From: CAZDXB01 sp964509335
Lineage (GTDB): Bacteria > Bacteroidota > Ignavibacteria > Kapaibacteriales > UBA2268
DNA length: 64,000 nucleotides
Assembly: GCA_964509335.1 (NCBI GenBank)
Contig: CAZDXB010000003.1
Location: 62,001-126,000, forward strand
Direction: 5' to 3'
The notes under the pieces: generated by a model
Told to the model about the DNA's origin: nothing
Seen by the model: the letters and a program-made list of their open reading frames with translations, nothing else
Database searches by the model: none
Translations under genes and position numbers: made by a program
Part shown: piece after piece, positions 26,126 through 35,678 of the stretch
How positions within the stretch are numbered: position 1 is the first letter of the stretch
Layout of the letters: the number at the start of each line of letters is the position of its first letter

Positions 26126-29100
26126 TTATTTTGTTAAAGTTATCTTTTTCAAGTCTCTGAAACATCCGCTTTTCATTATTACAAAATACGCGCCGGAGGG
26201 AAATTTATCCAAATTAAATTTAACTTTATATCTGCCGGAGGCGGCGCTTTTGGTTTTGTAAGTTGTTTTTAGATTTCCGAGTCGGTCTCTTATTTCAATA
26301 GTTGTAAGAGTTTCAGTGGCGACTCCAAACTCGACGTTAACATAATCCTCGCAAGGATTAGGGTAAGGAGTAGCTAGAAAATAGTCGCCGTCGAAAACTT
26401 CGACAAGCCTGCCTTCTCCGAAGCAAACGCTTTGGATTTTTACGTTTACGTTTAAATCGTTCGACGACTGACAATCTTTGTTAGTCAATCTGAAAGTATT
26501 TTCCGAGCCGCTTGTGTCTGAAAGAAAAGCGCGATACACGCCGGAAAGAATTTCGCCGTCGTATGGGGTGGGCAAAACCCCTTCCCCTTTCAATAGCATA
26601 ACGCCCGAGGGGTCTATACTTTTTACATTCCAATTCCATAACGGTAAATCACGCGGCGTTTCGTTTATCGTAAATCTAAGAGCTTTTGGATTGTAGTCGA
26701 TTCTAAGCGTTATCTCCGAAACGACGTTTCTATTTATTGCCGGCGCTGAACAGGCGATTGAAAAATTTTTGCTTTCTCCCGGTTTCATCTTTAGCGAAGT
26801 TTTATCGGCGAATAAGTTTATTGTCTCGCCTATGCCCGTTAACTCAAGCTCGATATTCTTTTTATTTTTGACGTAGAATCTTAATACGGCTTTATATTCT
26901 ATGTTTTCCATTGGAGCGAAAGCGGTTCTAATTCTTGCCGTGTCTTTAGGCGGAATTGTTAAAGTGGAATCTAAATTAATTATAAAAGGGGGCGGTTCAA
27001 AAGTGGAATTGTCGTTTAGATTCTCAATTTCGTAACCTTCTATGATAATCTTTTCATCGTCGGAATAGTTGATTATCTCGATATTTATAATGTCTTCCGA
27101 GCATTTAAGAACGCCGCCGTATTTTATTGTGGAATCGTGAATTGCTCCCGCCGCTTCGCATTCGATTGAAGTTATCGAAGTGTTTATTGGGTTAATTTCC
27201 GGTCCGGGAAAGGCGTCGGACTTTATTTTGACGAAACCGGCGCGAGTCCCCGGTTTTTGCGGAGCGAATAGAGTTTTTAATTCAATGCTCTTGTTTGGAG
27301 GTATTGTAGTTTCTGTAAAATTTTCTAAAAAAGCGAATTCGTTTTGGTTGTAAATTATACGGCAGTCGAAAATTTGCAAGGGCGCGCTGGAGCTTTCATT
27401 TATTAAAATAAAGTTTCCTAAAGAGCTGTCGCCGGCAGCCGGAGTTCCGCCGCAATTCCATTGAGTTTTTAGTTTCGGCAAAGCCCCTATTCCGAAAAGG
27501 GGTACGGTAAGCGCAGAGTCGAATAAATTCGTTCCTATAGAAATAGCGTTGAAGTATGATTTTTCGTCTTTCGGCTTAAAGTTAACCGGTATTATTAAGC
27601 TGTCGCCTCGCTTAAGTTGAATTGGCGTTTTAATATCGGATAGAAATTCAAAACAATTATCATTATCCTTAATCAATTCAATTGATTCAATAATTATATC
27701 CAAAGCGTTATCGTTTTCGATAAGAGCGGTAGAATCGTTAATTGTTTTTATTCTTCTTACGCCCCAGTCAATTGCGGAGGCGCTTATATCGTTTTTTAAA
27801 CCTTGTCCCAATAAAATGGCGCTTTTGTCTCTGCAAGCGTCGAAGTCGTATTCAATTTTTGCTTCGCGCCTGCCCGAGTCGGAGGGAATAAAGAGTATAA
27901 AAAGTTTAGCGTATGAGCGGCTATCTATAGAAATAGGCGATTCGGTTACTATTATAAAATCTTTAACGTCTTTTCCCGCTATTTTTGGATTCACTGAAAT
28001 TGGAAAAGAAAGAGGGTTGTAAACGGCTTTTTCTACGACGATATTTTTGCCGAAACCAACGTTCATTTGTCCGGTTCTTATTGTGTCTTTTACTTGCAAA
28101 TCGCAAACGCCTTCGCCGATTAATGGAATGATTATACTATCGGCGCAACTCGGTATTATAACCGCTTTCGCTCTTTTATCAATTGCTTCTTCGGCGAAAA
28201 AACGCGCTTTTAAGTTGAGATATTCTCCCGGCTGGATTAAACTGTCTTCTAAAGCTAATATTTGGAAGCTCGCCGGACTTTCGCCTATTAGTTTAATTTC
28301 CTCGACAAACGTATTCAAATTGTCGCTGTCGTTAAAAGCCGCTCTTTCGACTGATATAGTTTTCTTTTTTCCAATTTGAGCGTTTTGGATTATTACGCTG
28401 TCGATTTCTTTCCTCAGCGAAGGGCTATCGATGGCGAATAAGCTGTCGCTGTCGTCTTCGGTTTGTTCGAATTCGACTGTTTTATAAATCGCGAAATTTC
28501 CCGTTTCGCCTCCCGTAAAGGTTTGCGAGCCGAATGAAAGAGCGTCGCCGAAATAGTGGGTTTTGTATGATATACGAACTCCGTCGTTTAATTTTATATT
28601 CAGGCTTTTAAGGTTATTTAGGTTCGACGGAGTGCGTTCGACTTCGGAAAAACTTTTGCGGGTCAAATACTTGCCGTAGCTAATTTTGAAAAGAGAGTAA
28701 GAGCTGTCGCTGATATATAATTTATCGTCGTAAACGAATCTTCCTTTATACTTTCCGAATAAGACAACTTCGCGAGCGTTCGTTTTGACTTTTAGCGCTT
28801 TGACGTCTAAGTTTTGGTAGCGGCTCGAAGCTCCGAAGAAGTCAATCGTTTTGAATTCGCCCGCGGAGTTTAACTTCATTATGTAAGCGTAGTTTTTCCC
28901 GCGGATGAAATCGTCGAATGAATTTGATTTGAAAGCGAAATTGTTCTTGAAAGTTCCCGCGCAATAGACGTTTCCTGACTCGTCGATTTCGAATGAAGCG
29001 GCGGAGTCGTTTTCATCGCCTCCGAACGGCGAGGTTTTCAATATATTTCCCTCGGAGTCGAATTTTAATAGAAAGACGTCGCGTCCGCCGGCTACTTTTT

Positions 29101-30724
29101 GATTTTGGTTGTTTGCGGAAAGAGAGTTGACGAAGTTGCCGTAAGCGTAGAAACTTGAGCTGTCGCCGTTAAATTTCATTTGAACGGAGTTTTCATTTTT
29201 AATTCCGCCGATTTTCCTCAACCATTGAACTTCCAGTTCCGGCTTAGATTCGACTATTATCTTTAAGTTCGTTTTATCTTTATTTTTAAAAGATTCAAAG
29301 GGGCGCCAGAAGTAACTTTCGGTTCTAATGCCGCTGTCGATTGTTTGTTTGACGCCTTGTTCGCCGTCCAGATAATAAACGTCGGTTTTGTCTTCTTCGT
29401 TGGTTCCTTCCCATTTTATATTTATATTGCCGCACTTCGAAAATATTTCGCCGCCGTTGGGCTTGATTAATTCTATTTCCGGTTTGCCTCCGTATAAATA
29501 TACCGCGGCGGGGCAAGGGTGAGCCTCGAAGCTTAGTAAATCGCTCCTAAATCTTTTAAGGTTGTCGGGAGCAAATTCCGCCGTTATTTTCCTTTCCTCG
29601 CCTTTTTTCATAGAAAAAGGGGGTGGAACGCCTTTCCAATCGGTTATTTTGAAATAATCGCCGTTTTTTAGATAGACCGAGTCAATATGAAAGTCCGAGT
29701 ATTTCGCGGAAAATTTAATATCTACGGTAGCTTTTGCAGTCCCGTTTCTTTTGAAACCGTATGATTTTTCTGAGAATACGATTCTCGGTACGCTTTCTTC
29801 CGGAGCTTCGTAATAGTTTTCTCGCGTTTGGCTTTGCCTAAGAAATGAGATTTGAGCGTAGCGTTCCCTTAAAGCGGGATTGCAGGAGAGGGGCGCCGTC
29901 CACGAAATTTCGCATAGCTGGGTGATTTGCGAGTAAAAAGCTATTAGTTTATAAATATTTTTTAAAGCGTGTTTGTCCCATATGTCGTAGGCTTTGCCGC
30001 CGGTTTCTCGGGCTATTCTTCTTAACTCGGGATTCATTTGAAACAGCAAGGTCAGAGAGAATATTTGAACGTTCGTTTTAAGAGCTTTGTCTGAAATTTC
30101 GTCGGTTTCGGGAGAAACGTTTGGTTTTCCGTCGGTTAAGAATACGGCGATTCTACGGATGTCGCTCGGCTGTTTTGCTAATAAGGAAAGGCATCCGTTT
30201 TCCGTGTCGAGAAACGCTGGAGTATAATTAGTGCCGCCGCCGTCGTAACCGATTTTCTTTAATTGCTCAAGCAAATGATTTTTATTATCGGAAAAGTCGC
30301 TTAGAACTTCCGCGCTGTCGTTAAAAACAATCAAGGCTATCTTTGCGCCTTCTACGAATTTAAATGAATTAATGAAGGATTCGGCGGCGCCTATAACCCA
30401 ACTAAGGCGAGTTTCTCCGTTTTCAGGTATGTTCATCGATTGGCTAATATCCAAGACTAAAGCGACGCTGGCTGGCGGCTCTACTTCTCGTTCGTAGCAG
30501 TCGATTTTCACGGTTTCAGAAACGTTTTCGTTCAATTCAAATACTTCAAAATCGCTCGGTGTTAGGTTGTCGTAGGGGCTGTCTTTTGCGTTAAGAGCCG
30601 TAAAGTTCGCTTTCACTCTCGGGAAATTCGACGCGTCAATTTCAGATACTGAAAATATTTGCGCTCGGACGGCGAATATAATCGTGAAATTCAACAAGAC
30701 TGCTAAGAAAGCGGCTCTTTTCAT
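26126..30724 (-). CDS. Large VWA surface protein with T9SS sorting domain
   Basis: 1532 residues. Signal peptide (residues 1-21, ending VRAQ), then a von Willebrand A domain (about 85-270) with an intact MIDAS start at D92ISQS and FLTDGKPN later. Then an immunoglobulin-like region, an SBBP/beta-propeller-like part (about 500-740, with NVYCAGTFKNN), and several HYDIN/ASPM-type beta-sandwich repeats (about 770-1330) built on segments such as IPLIGEGVC, VPLFGIGALP and LELTGIGETI. The C-terminus is a type A T9SS sorting domain (PYPNPCEDYVNVEF ... FPSGAYFVIM). Predicted large cell-surface adhesin or scaffold. The only gene joined to it is nadD. The reading frame is intact across 4.6 kb. Confidence 0.9.
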   Translation of the reverse strand: MKRAAFLAVLLNFTIIFAVRAQIFSVSEIDASNFPRVKANFTALNAKDSPYDNLTPSDFEVFELNENVSETVKIDCYEREVEPPASVALVLDISQSMNIPENGETRLSWVIGAAESFINSFKFVEGAKIALIVFNDSAEVLSDFSDNKNHLLEQLKKIGYDGGGTNYTPAFLDTENGCLSLLAKQPSDIRRIAVFLTDGKPNVSPETDEISDKALKTNVQIFSLTLLFQMNPELRRIARETGGKAYDIWDKHALKNIYKLIAFYSQITQLCEISWTAPLSCNPALRERYAQISFLRQSQTRENYYEAPEESVPRIVFSEKSYGFKRNGTAKATVDIKFSAKYSDFHIDSVYLKNGDYFKITDWKGVPPPFSMKKGEERKITAEFAPDNLKRFRSDLLSFEAHPCPAAVYLYGGKPEIELIKPNGGEIFSKCGNINIKWEGTNEEDKTDVYYLDGEQGVKQTIDSGIRTESYFWRPFESFKNKDKTNLKIIVESKPELEVQWLRKIGGIKNENSVQMKFNGDSSSFYAYGNFVNSLSANNQNQKVAGGRDVFLLKFDSEGNILKTSPFGGDENDSAASFEIDESGNVYCAGTFKNNFAFKSNSFDDFIRGKNYAYIMKLNSAGEFKTIDFFGASSRYQNLDVKALKVKTNAREVVLFGKYKGRFVYDDKLYISDSSYSLFKISYGKYLTRKSFSEVERTPSNLNNLKSLNIKLNDGVRISYKTHYFGDALSFGSQTFTGGETGNFAIYKTVEFEQTEDDSDSLFAIDSPSLRKEIDSVIIQNAQIGKKKTISVERAAFNDSDNLNTFVEEIKLIGESPASFQILALEDSLIQPGEYLNLKARFFAEEAIDKRAKAVIIPSCADSIIIPLIGEGVCDLQVKDTIRTGQMNVGFGKNIVVEKAVYNPLSFPISVNPKIAGKDVKDFIIVTESPISIDSRSYAKLFILFIPSDSGRREAKIEYDFDACRDKSAILLGQGLKNDISASAIDWGVRRIKTINDSTALIENDNALDIIIESIELIKDNDNCFEFLSDIKTPIQLKRGDSLIIPVNFKPKDEKSYFNAISIGTNLFDSALTVPLFGIGALPKLKTQWNCGGTPAAGDSSLGNFILINESSSAPLQIFDCRIIYNQNEFAFLENFTETTIPPNKSIELKTLFAPQKPGTRAGFVKIKSDAFPGPEINPINTSITSIECEAAGAIHDSTIKYGGVLKCSEDIINIEIINYSDDEKIIIEGYEIENLNDNSTFEPPPFIINLDSTLTIPPKDTARIRTAFAPMENIEYKAVLRFYVKNKKNIELELTGIGETINLFADKTSLKMKPGESKNFSIACSAPAINRNVVSEITLRIDYNPKALRFTINETPRDLPLWNWNVKSIDPSGVMLLKGEGVLPTPYDGEILSGVYRAFLSDTSGSENTFRLTNKDCQSSNDLNVNVKIQSVCFGEGRLVEVFDGDYFLATPYPNPCEDYVNVEFGVATETLTTIEIRDRLGNLKTTYKTKSAASGRYKVKFNLDKFPSGAYFVIMKSGCFRDLKKITLTK

Positions 30725-30861
30725 TTTGAACTGAAAAATTAAAATATGATTAAATTTCGTTCATAAACATCCGCAATATAACGAATCTATTTTTAAATGA
30801 AAATAATTTAATGAAATATAATTAAGAAATTTTGATTGGCGTTAAAAATATGACGACTAGG

Positions 30862-31953
30862 CTAAGATACTGCCGATTCTAGAATTGTGAGACTTCCGTT
30901 GTCGGCGTCCAGCTTGGCTTTTATGCCGATGGGCAGCGTCCATTTGTCTTCCATATGACCTATGGGAACGCCGATAACCGAAGGGACTTTTAATTGTTTA
31001 AGTCTAGATTCAATTACTTGTCTAGCCGTGAAAGATTTATTTGGGTAGAAATTATATCTTCTGTCTAAGTTTTTATAGTGTCCAAACATAATGCCGGCGC
31101 AGTTTTGCAGTTTGCCGCAATTGTAGAGATGGGTTAGCATTCTGTCAATTTTATAGGGGTCTTCGGAAACTTCTTCTATGAAGAGAATCGCTCTTTCGGT
31201 GTCAATTTCGAAGGGCGTTCCAAGCGAATCGACGAGAACCGTTAGGTTGCCTCCCACGAGATATCCTTTTCCAATTCCTTGGGTAATGGTTTTAATTCTT
31301 CTGTCTTTTAGCGTTATGGGCTTAAATTCTTTTTCCTTGAACAAGACGGATTTCATATTTTTTAGCGTGAAATAGTTAAACGTGGAAACTCCAACGGGTC
31401 CGTGAAACGACGCCAAATTTGAGAATTTATAAACGGCGTTGAGCAGAGTCGTTATGTCGCTATATCCGACGATTATTTTAGGATTGTTTCTTATTTCGTC
31501 GAAATCGAGTTTGTCGATAATTCTAGTGGAACCGTAGCCGCCTCGGCAAGCCATAATGCCGTCTATGTCTTTGTTTCGGATTAAATCCATAAATTCTTTG
31601 GCTCTGGCTTCGTCGGGAGCGGAAAAATAACGATATTTCGATTTGTAGTTTTTTATGGTGTTTCCGTAAATTACGTTTAGTCCAATTGATTGTAATTTTC
31701 TCGAGACGCTTCGTAATTCCCATAAACTGGCGTGGCTGGCTGGCGCGGTTAACGCTATAGTGGAGCCTTCCTTCAAGGCTTTTGGTTTAATAAGTCTCGC
31801 TTTTTTTGCGAGCGAGGATTTAAAAATTTTGTCTTGGAGGTCTTCGTAATTGAAATTTTTAGTTTTCGAGAGCGAACGCGCTGGAAGACCGAAAATCGGC
31901 GAACTCGCCGCGGCGGCTAATATATATAAGAAGCGTCGTCTCGTAGTGTTCAT
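30862..31953 (-). CDS. LD-carboxypeptidase (peptidase S66) with twin-arginine signal
   Basis: 363 residues. The N-terminus NTTRRRFLYILAAAASS is a twin-arginine-like signal, so folded export to the periplasm is likely. The mature part matches LdcA/MccF: IALTAPAS, CRGGYGSTRIIDKL with the likely nucleophile serine in GGYGS, SFHGPVG, FIEEVSEDPYKIDRML with the acid, and VIGVPIGHMEDKW with the histidine. Such enzymes trim the terminal D-Ala from murein tetrapeptides for recycling (usually cytoplasmic) or hydrolyse microcin-like peptides. The exported form here is notable. Monocistronic. Confidence 0.88.
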   Translation of the reverse strand: MNTTRRRFLYILAAAASSPIFGLPARSLSKTKNFNYEDLQDKIFKSSLAKKARLIKPKALKEGSTIALTAPASHASLWELRSVSRKLQSIGLNVIYGNTIKNYKSKYRYFSAPDEARAKEFMDLIRNKDIDGIMACRGGYGSTRIIDKLDFDEIRNNPKIIVGYSDITTLLNAVYKFSNLASFHGPVGVSTFNYFTLKNMKSVLFKEKEFKPITLKDRRIKTITQGIGKGYLVGGNLTVLVDSLGTPFEIDTERAILFIEEVSEDPYKIDRMLTHLYNCGKLQNCAGIMFGHYKNLDRRYNFYPNKSFTARQVIESRLKQLKVPSVIGVPIGHMEDKWTLPIGIKAKLDADNGSLTILESAVS

Positions 31954-32039
31954 ACAAGTTTAATTAATTTTGTTTAACGCAAATCACAAAGATAAGACTT
32001 TATTTGTAAAAGTATCAACTATCCGTTATATTGCCAAGT

Positions 32040-32126
32040 GGAAAGGTGCAGGAGTGGCTTAACTGGCTCGCCTGGAAAGCGAGTGTACCTTAAATGGTAC
32101 CGTGGGTTCGAATCCCACCCTTTCCG
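32040..32126 (+). tRNA. tRNA-Ser (GGA)
   Basis: Acceptor GGAAAGG (32040-32046) pairs with CCTTTCC (32119-32125), discriminator G. The anticodon arm is CTCGC-CTGGAAA-GCGAG with anticodon GGA. There is a long serine-type variable arm (GTACC...GGTAC), and the T-arm is GTGGG-TTCGAAT-CCCAC. CCA is not encoded. Confidence 0.97.
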
Positions 32127-32267
32127 CTTCGCTCGCATTTTTTTCTCAATATTTTTTAATAGATACCGACATTATATTACCAAATGGCAAAATAAATTCT
32201 GAACGCTTTATAATTATTAGCGTTTTGGTTCGTTTAAACAAACAATATTAACAAATCGGTATTTTTT

Positions 32268-35200
32268 ATGGCGTCAGATTTACATTCGAGTAATCATCTT
32301 AAATTATTGAACGCCGCCGCCAAAGCGGTTAAAGATTTGATTTCTATCGAAGATTTCGAATCCGCGACGGAAAAAGTTCTAGAAGATATTGGACTAGCTA
32401 CCGGCGCCGATAGAGTTTATATTTTCAGTAATTATAAAATTCGCGACGACCATTATTTAAAAATGGATTTCGAATGGGTTAAGGAAGGCGTTTCCTCCGA
32501 AATAGAAGATACCAATTTGCAGCGGATGAAGTATAAGGATATCATTCCCGGATGGCGCGAAAAGTTTTCCAAAGGCGAGGAGATTAACTCGATAACGAGC
32601 GAAATTCAAACGCCGCTCAAGGACATTCTTGAAAAACAGAACGTTAAATCGATTTTAAACGTTCCAATTTTTAAGAACGAGGAATTTTGGGGTTTTATCG
32701 GAATCGATAATTGCGAAAAAGTTCGTTTGTGGTCTGAAGAAGAAACGGCGTCTTTAAGAATAGTCGCTAACGGATTTGGCGGAGCTTTAGCTAGAAATGA
32801 AATCGAGAACGAATTAAAGGACACTAAGACAAAACTTGAGAGAATTGTTGAGGAGAGGACTCGTTCGCTTTTAATTTCCAACAAGAAGTTAAAAAAGAAA
32901 ATATCGGAAAAAGACGCTATTGAAAAGGATTTAGAATATGTAGTCAGGAGTTTGGAATATTATAAATACGCTTTGGACGCCGCCGCTATCGTGGAATTCA
33001 CCGATTCCGAAGGCGTGATAACGTACGCGAACGAAAGATTTTGCCAAATCACAGGGTTTTCTTTGGACGAATTGTTGGGAAGCAATCATTCTATTATGAG
33101 TTCTCAGTATCACGACGACGCTTTTTTTAAAGATATGTGGGAAACTATTAACTCAGGGAAAATCTGGAAAGGAGTGGTAAAGAATAAACGGAAAGACGGC
33201 AAAATCATTTGGCTCGACACTACTATAGTCCCCTTTATGACCGGCGACAATCAACCGGAGCGCTACGTTGCTATTCGATACGATATTACAAAAAGAAAAG
33301 AAGCCGAAGAGCAAATCACGATTTTGATTAGAGCGATAGAACAAAGCCCGACGAGTATAATAATTACGGACAAGAAAGGCAATATCGAGTACGTAAATCC
33401 GAAGTTCTCGGAAGTTACCGGTTACGAATTGGAAGAGGTAAAAGGACAAAATCCCAGCGTTTTAAAATCGGGCGAGACTTCTCAAGAAGATTATAAGGAT
33501 TTATGGGAAACAATTTCTCAAGGCAAAGTATGGCGCGGCGTTTTTCATAATCGTAAGAAAAACGGCGAACTTTTCTGGGAAATGGCTTTAATTTCTCCGG
33601 TAAAAAACGCCGAAGGAGAAATCACGCATTTTATAGCGGTTAAAGAAGATATTACTTTGCTCAAATTAACCGAGGAAAATCTAAATAAGTCTTTATCGTT
33701 TATGAACGCCGCTTTTGAAGCGATTAACGAAGGAGTCGTAGCTTTTGATAAAGAAGGCGCGATTACCAATTATAACGGAAAGATGCTCGCTATGTGGGAA
33801 CTGAATGAGGATAAATTAAAAAATCGCGGGGAATATGGATTTTTTGAATGTCTATCTGAAAAAGTTATGGATTCGGAAGGATTTTTTGAGAAGCTAAAGG
33901 GCTTTTTTGATTACCCCGAATCCGAAGTTTTCGACGTAGTCTATTTAAAAAATAAAAATGTTCTTGAAATGACGACGCGGCCTCAGATAATGGGCGATGA
34001 AATAATCGGACGCGTATGGAGCTTTAGAGACATAACCGAACAGCGCAAAGCCGAAGACAAGCTCTTGTGGTACACAAAAGATTTAGAGTTAGCAAAGCTT
34101 GATTTGGAAGATAAAAAATTCAAGTTGGAAACGACGGTCAACGAGTTGGAAGAAGCTAAAGAGAGAGCGGAAGCCGCCGCTAAAGCTAAAAGCGAGTTTA
34201 TAGCTAATATGAGCCACGAAATAAGAACGCCGTTAAATTCTATTATCGGGTTCTCTCAATTGCTTGAAAGCCAAATAAGCGAACCTAAGCTAAGAAAGCA
34301 TATACAAGCTATTAATAAAAGCGGCGATAACCTTTTGATGCTGGTTAACGATATATTGGATTTGTCTAAAATAGAATCCGGCAGGGTTAGCGTAAAAATC
34401 GATAAGGTAAACGTTAAGCATTTGTTGAGGGACATAAAAAGTATTTTTAGTTCAAAAGCTAAAGAGAAGAATTTGTCTCTTTACCTTGAAATTTCCAACC
34501 GTTTACCCAATATGATATTAATAGACGAAATCAAGCTAAGACATATATTATTTAATCTTGTGGGAAACGCGATTAAATTTACCGAGCGTGGTTACGTTAA
34601 AATTATTGTCGATAAAGAGAAAGACGACGGAAAGAATTTAGACCTGATTTTGTCCGTAAAAGACAGCGGTATCGGGATTAAGAAAGAAAATCAAGAAAAT
34701 ATCTTCGAAGCGTTCAGACAGCAGGAAAATACCGACACTCGCAAATACGGCGGCACGGGATTGGGATTGACGATAATAAAAAGATTTATTAAAATGATGG
34801 ACGGCGAAATATTTTTGAAAAGCGAACCGAATAAAGGTTCGGTTTTTACCGTTAAACTGCCGAATATTAGCGTCGCGGACGATAAAGAACAAAACGAAAA
34901 CGAATTGGAAGAATCGGACGGCCTCGTTTTTTCCGGTCAAAAAGTGTTAGCGGTTGACGACGTAACTTTAAATAGGGAATTGATAAAAGAATATTTAACC
35001 GGCAAAAAATTGAAAGTGTTCGAAGCCGCCGACGGTTTAGAAGCGTTGGAGCAAACGAAAAAAATCAATCCGGATTTGATTATTATGGATTTGAAAATGC
35101 CTAATATGGACGGCTGCGAAGCGGCAAAAAGAATAAAATCAGATAGAAGACTGTCGAAAATACCTATTATCGCTTTGACGGCGGCGGTTGAGTACGCTAA

Positions 35201-35678
35201 GGTACAAGACGACAGTTCAAATCCGTTTGAGGACGTCGTAATAAAACCAATTACTTTGGATAAGCTGGTCTCGTCGATTTCTAAACTTATTGCGCATTTC
35301 AAATTAGAAGATTCGGCTCTAGATAAGTCCGACGACAAAAGCGACGAACCGGACGAAATTCGCGATATTCTAAATTCAATAGATAGCCTTGAAAAAGATA
35401 TCGACGACGAGATTATTTCCTTGCTTGAAGGCGAGCTGACCGAAAAGTGGAAGAACGTAAAGAAGACTTTTATTTTAAACGATATCGTGCGTTTTTCTGA
35501 AGATATAATCAAATTGGGCGAAACGAATGGTTCGGATATTATTGTCAAGTACGGCGAAGCGCTTTATAATCAAGCGAACGATTTTGAATTTGAAAAATTT
35601 CCAGCAACTTTGGATATATTTCCGGAATTGATTAAAAAGTTAAAGAATAAAAATAAAGGGCGTAATAATGACAGATAA
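32268..35678 (+). CDS. Hybrid histidine kinase: GAF, three PAS, HisKA, HATPase, REC
   Basis: 1136 residues, soluble. GAF (about 10-175), coiled coil, PAS (about 230-345), PAS (about 350-465), PAS (about 475-595), HisKA with His650 in ANMSHEIRTPLNSIIGF, HATPase_c with NLVGNAIKF, DSGIGI and GGTGLGLTII, then a receiver (about 890-1010) with phospho-acceptor Asp941 in IIMDLKMPNMDG. The tail (about 1025-1136) is helical like an Hpt domain, but I see no phospho-accepting histidine in it. The stop lies 11 bp inside the next gene, another kinase/receiver, so the two are translationally coupled and may form a relay. Confidence 0.94.
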   Translation: MASDLHSSNHLKLLNAAAKAVKDLISIEDFESATEKVLEDIGLATGADRVYIFSNYKIRDDHYLKMDFEWVKEGVSSEIEDTNLQRMKYKDIIPGWREKFSKGEEINSITSEIQTPLKDILEKQNVKSILNVPIFKNEEFWGFIGIDNCEKVRLWSEEETASLRIVANGFGGALARNEIENELKDTKTKLERIVEERTRSLLISNKKLKKKISEKDAIEKDLEYVVRSLEYYKYALDAAAIVEFTDSEGVITYANERFCQITGFSLDELLGSNHSIMSSQYHDDAFFKDMWETINSGKIWKGVVKNKRKDGKIIWLDTTIVPFMTGDNQPERYVAIRYDITKRKEAEEQITILIRAIEQSPTSIIITDKKGNIEYVNPKFSEVTGYELEEVKGQNPSVLKSGETSQEDYKDLWETISQGKVWRGVFHNRKKNGELFWEMALISPVKNAEGEITHFIAVKEDITLLKLTEENLNKSLSFMNAAFEAINEGVVAFDKEGAITNYNGKMLAMWELNEDKLKNRGEYGFFECLSEKVMDSEGFFEKLKGFFDYPESEVFDVVYLKNKNVLEMTTRPQIMGDEIIGRVWSFRDITEQRKAEDKLLWYTKDLELAKLDLEDKKFKLETTVNELEEAKERAEAAAKAKSEFIANMSHEIRTPLNSIIGFSQLLESQISEPKLRKHIQAINKSGDNLLMLVNDILDLSKIESGRVSVKIDKVNVKHLLRDIKSIFSSKAKEKNLSLYLEISNRLPNMILIDEIKLRHILFNLVGNAIKFTERGYVKIIVDKEKDDGKNLDLILSVKDSGIGIKKENQENIFEAFRQQENTDTRKYGGTGLGLTIIKRFIKMMDGEIFLKSEPNKGSVFTVKLPNISVADDKEQNENELEESDGLVFSGQKVLAVDDVTLNRELIKEYLTGKKLKVFEAADGLEALEQTKKINPDLIIMDLKMPNMDGCEAAKRIKSDRRLSKIPIIALTAAVEYAKVQDDSSNPFEDVVIKPITLDKLVSSISKLIAHFKLEDSALDKSDDKSDEPDEIRDILNSIDSLEKDIDDEIISLLEGELTEKWKNVKKTFILNDIVRFSEDIIKLGETNGSDIIVKYGEALYNQANDFEFEKFPATLDIFPELIKKLKNKNKGRNNDR

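Noticed and set aside
34937..35548. 203-codon minus-strand ORF inside the hybrid kinase
   Set aside because: Ser-rich shadow of the acidic kinase tail; no domain or ribosome site.
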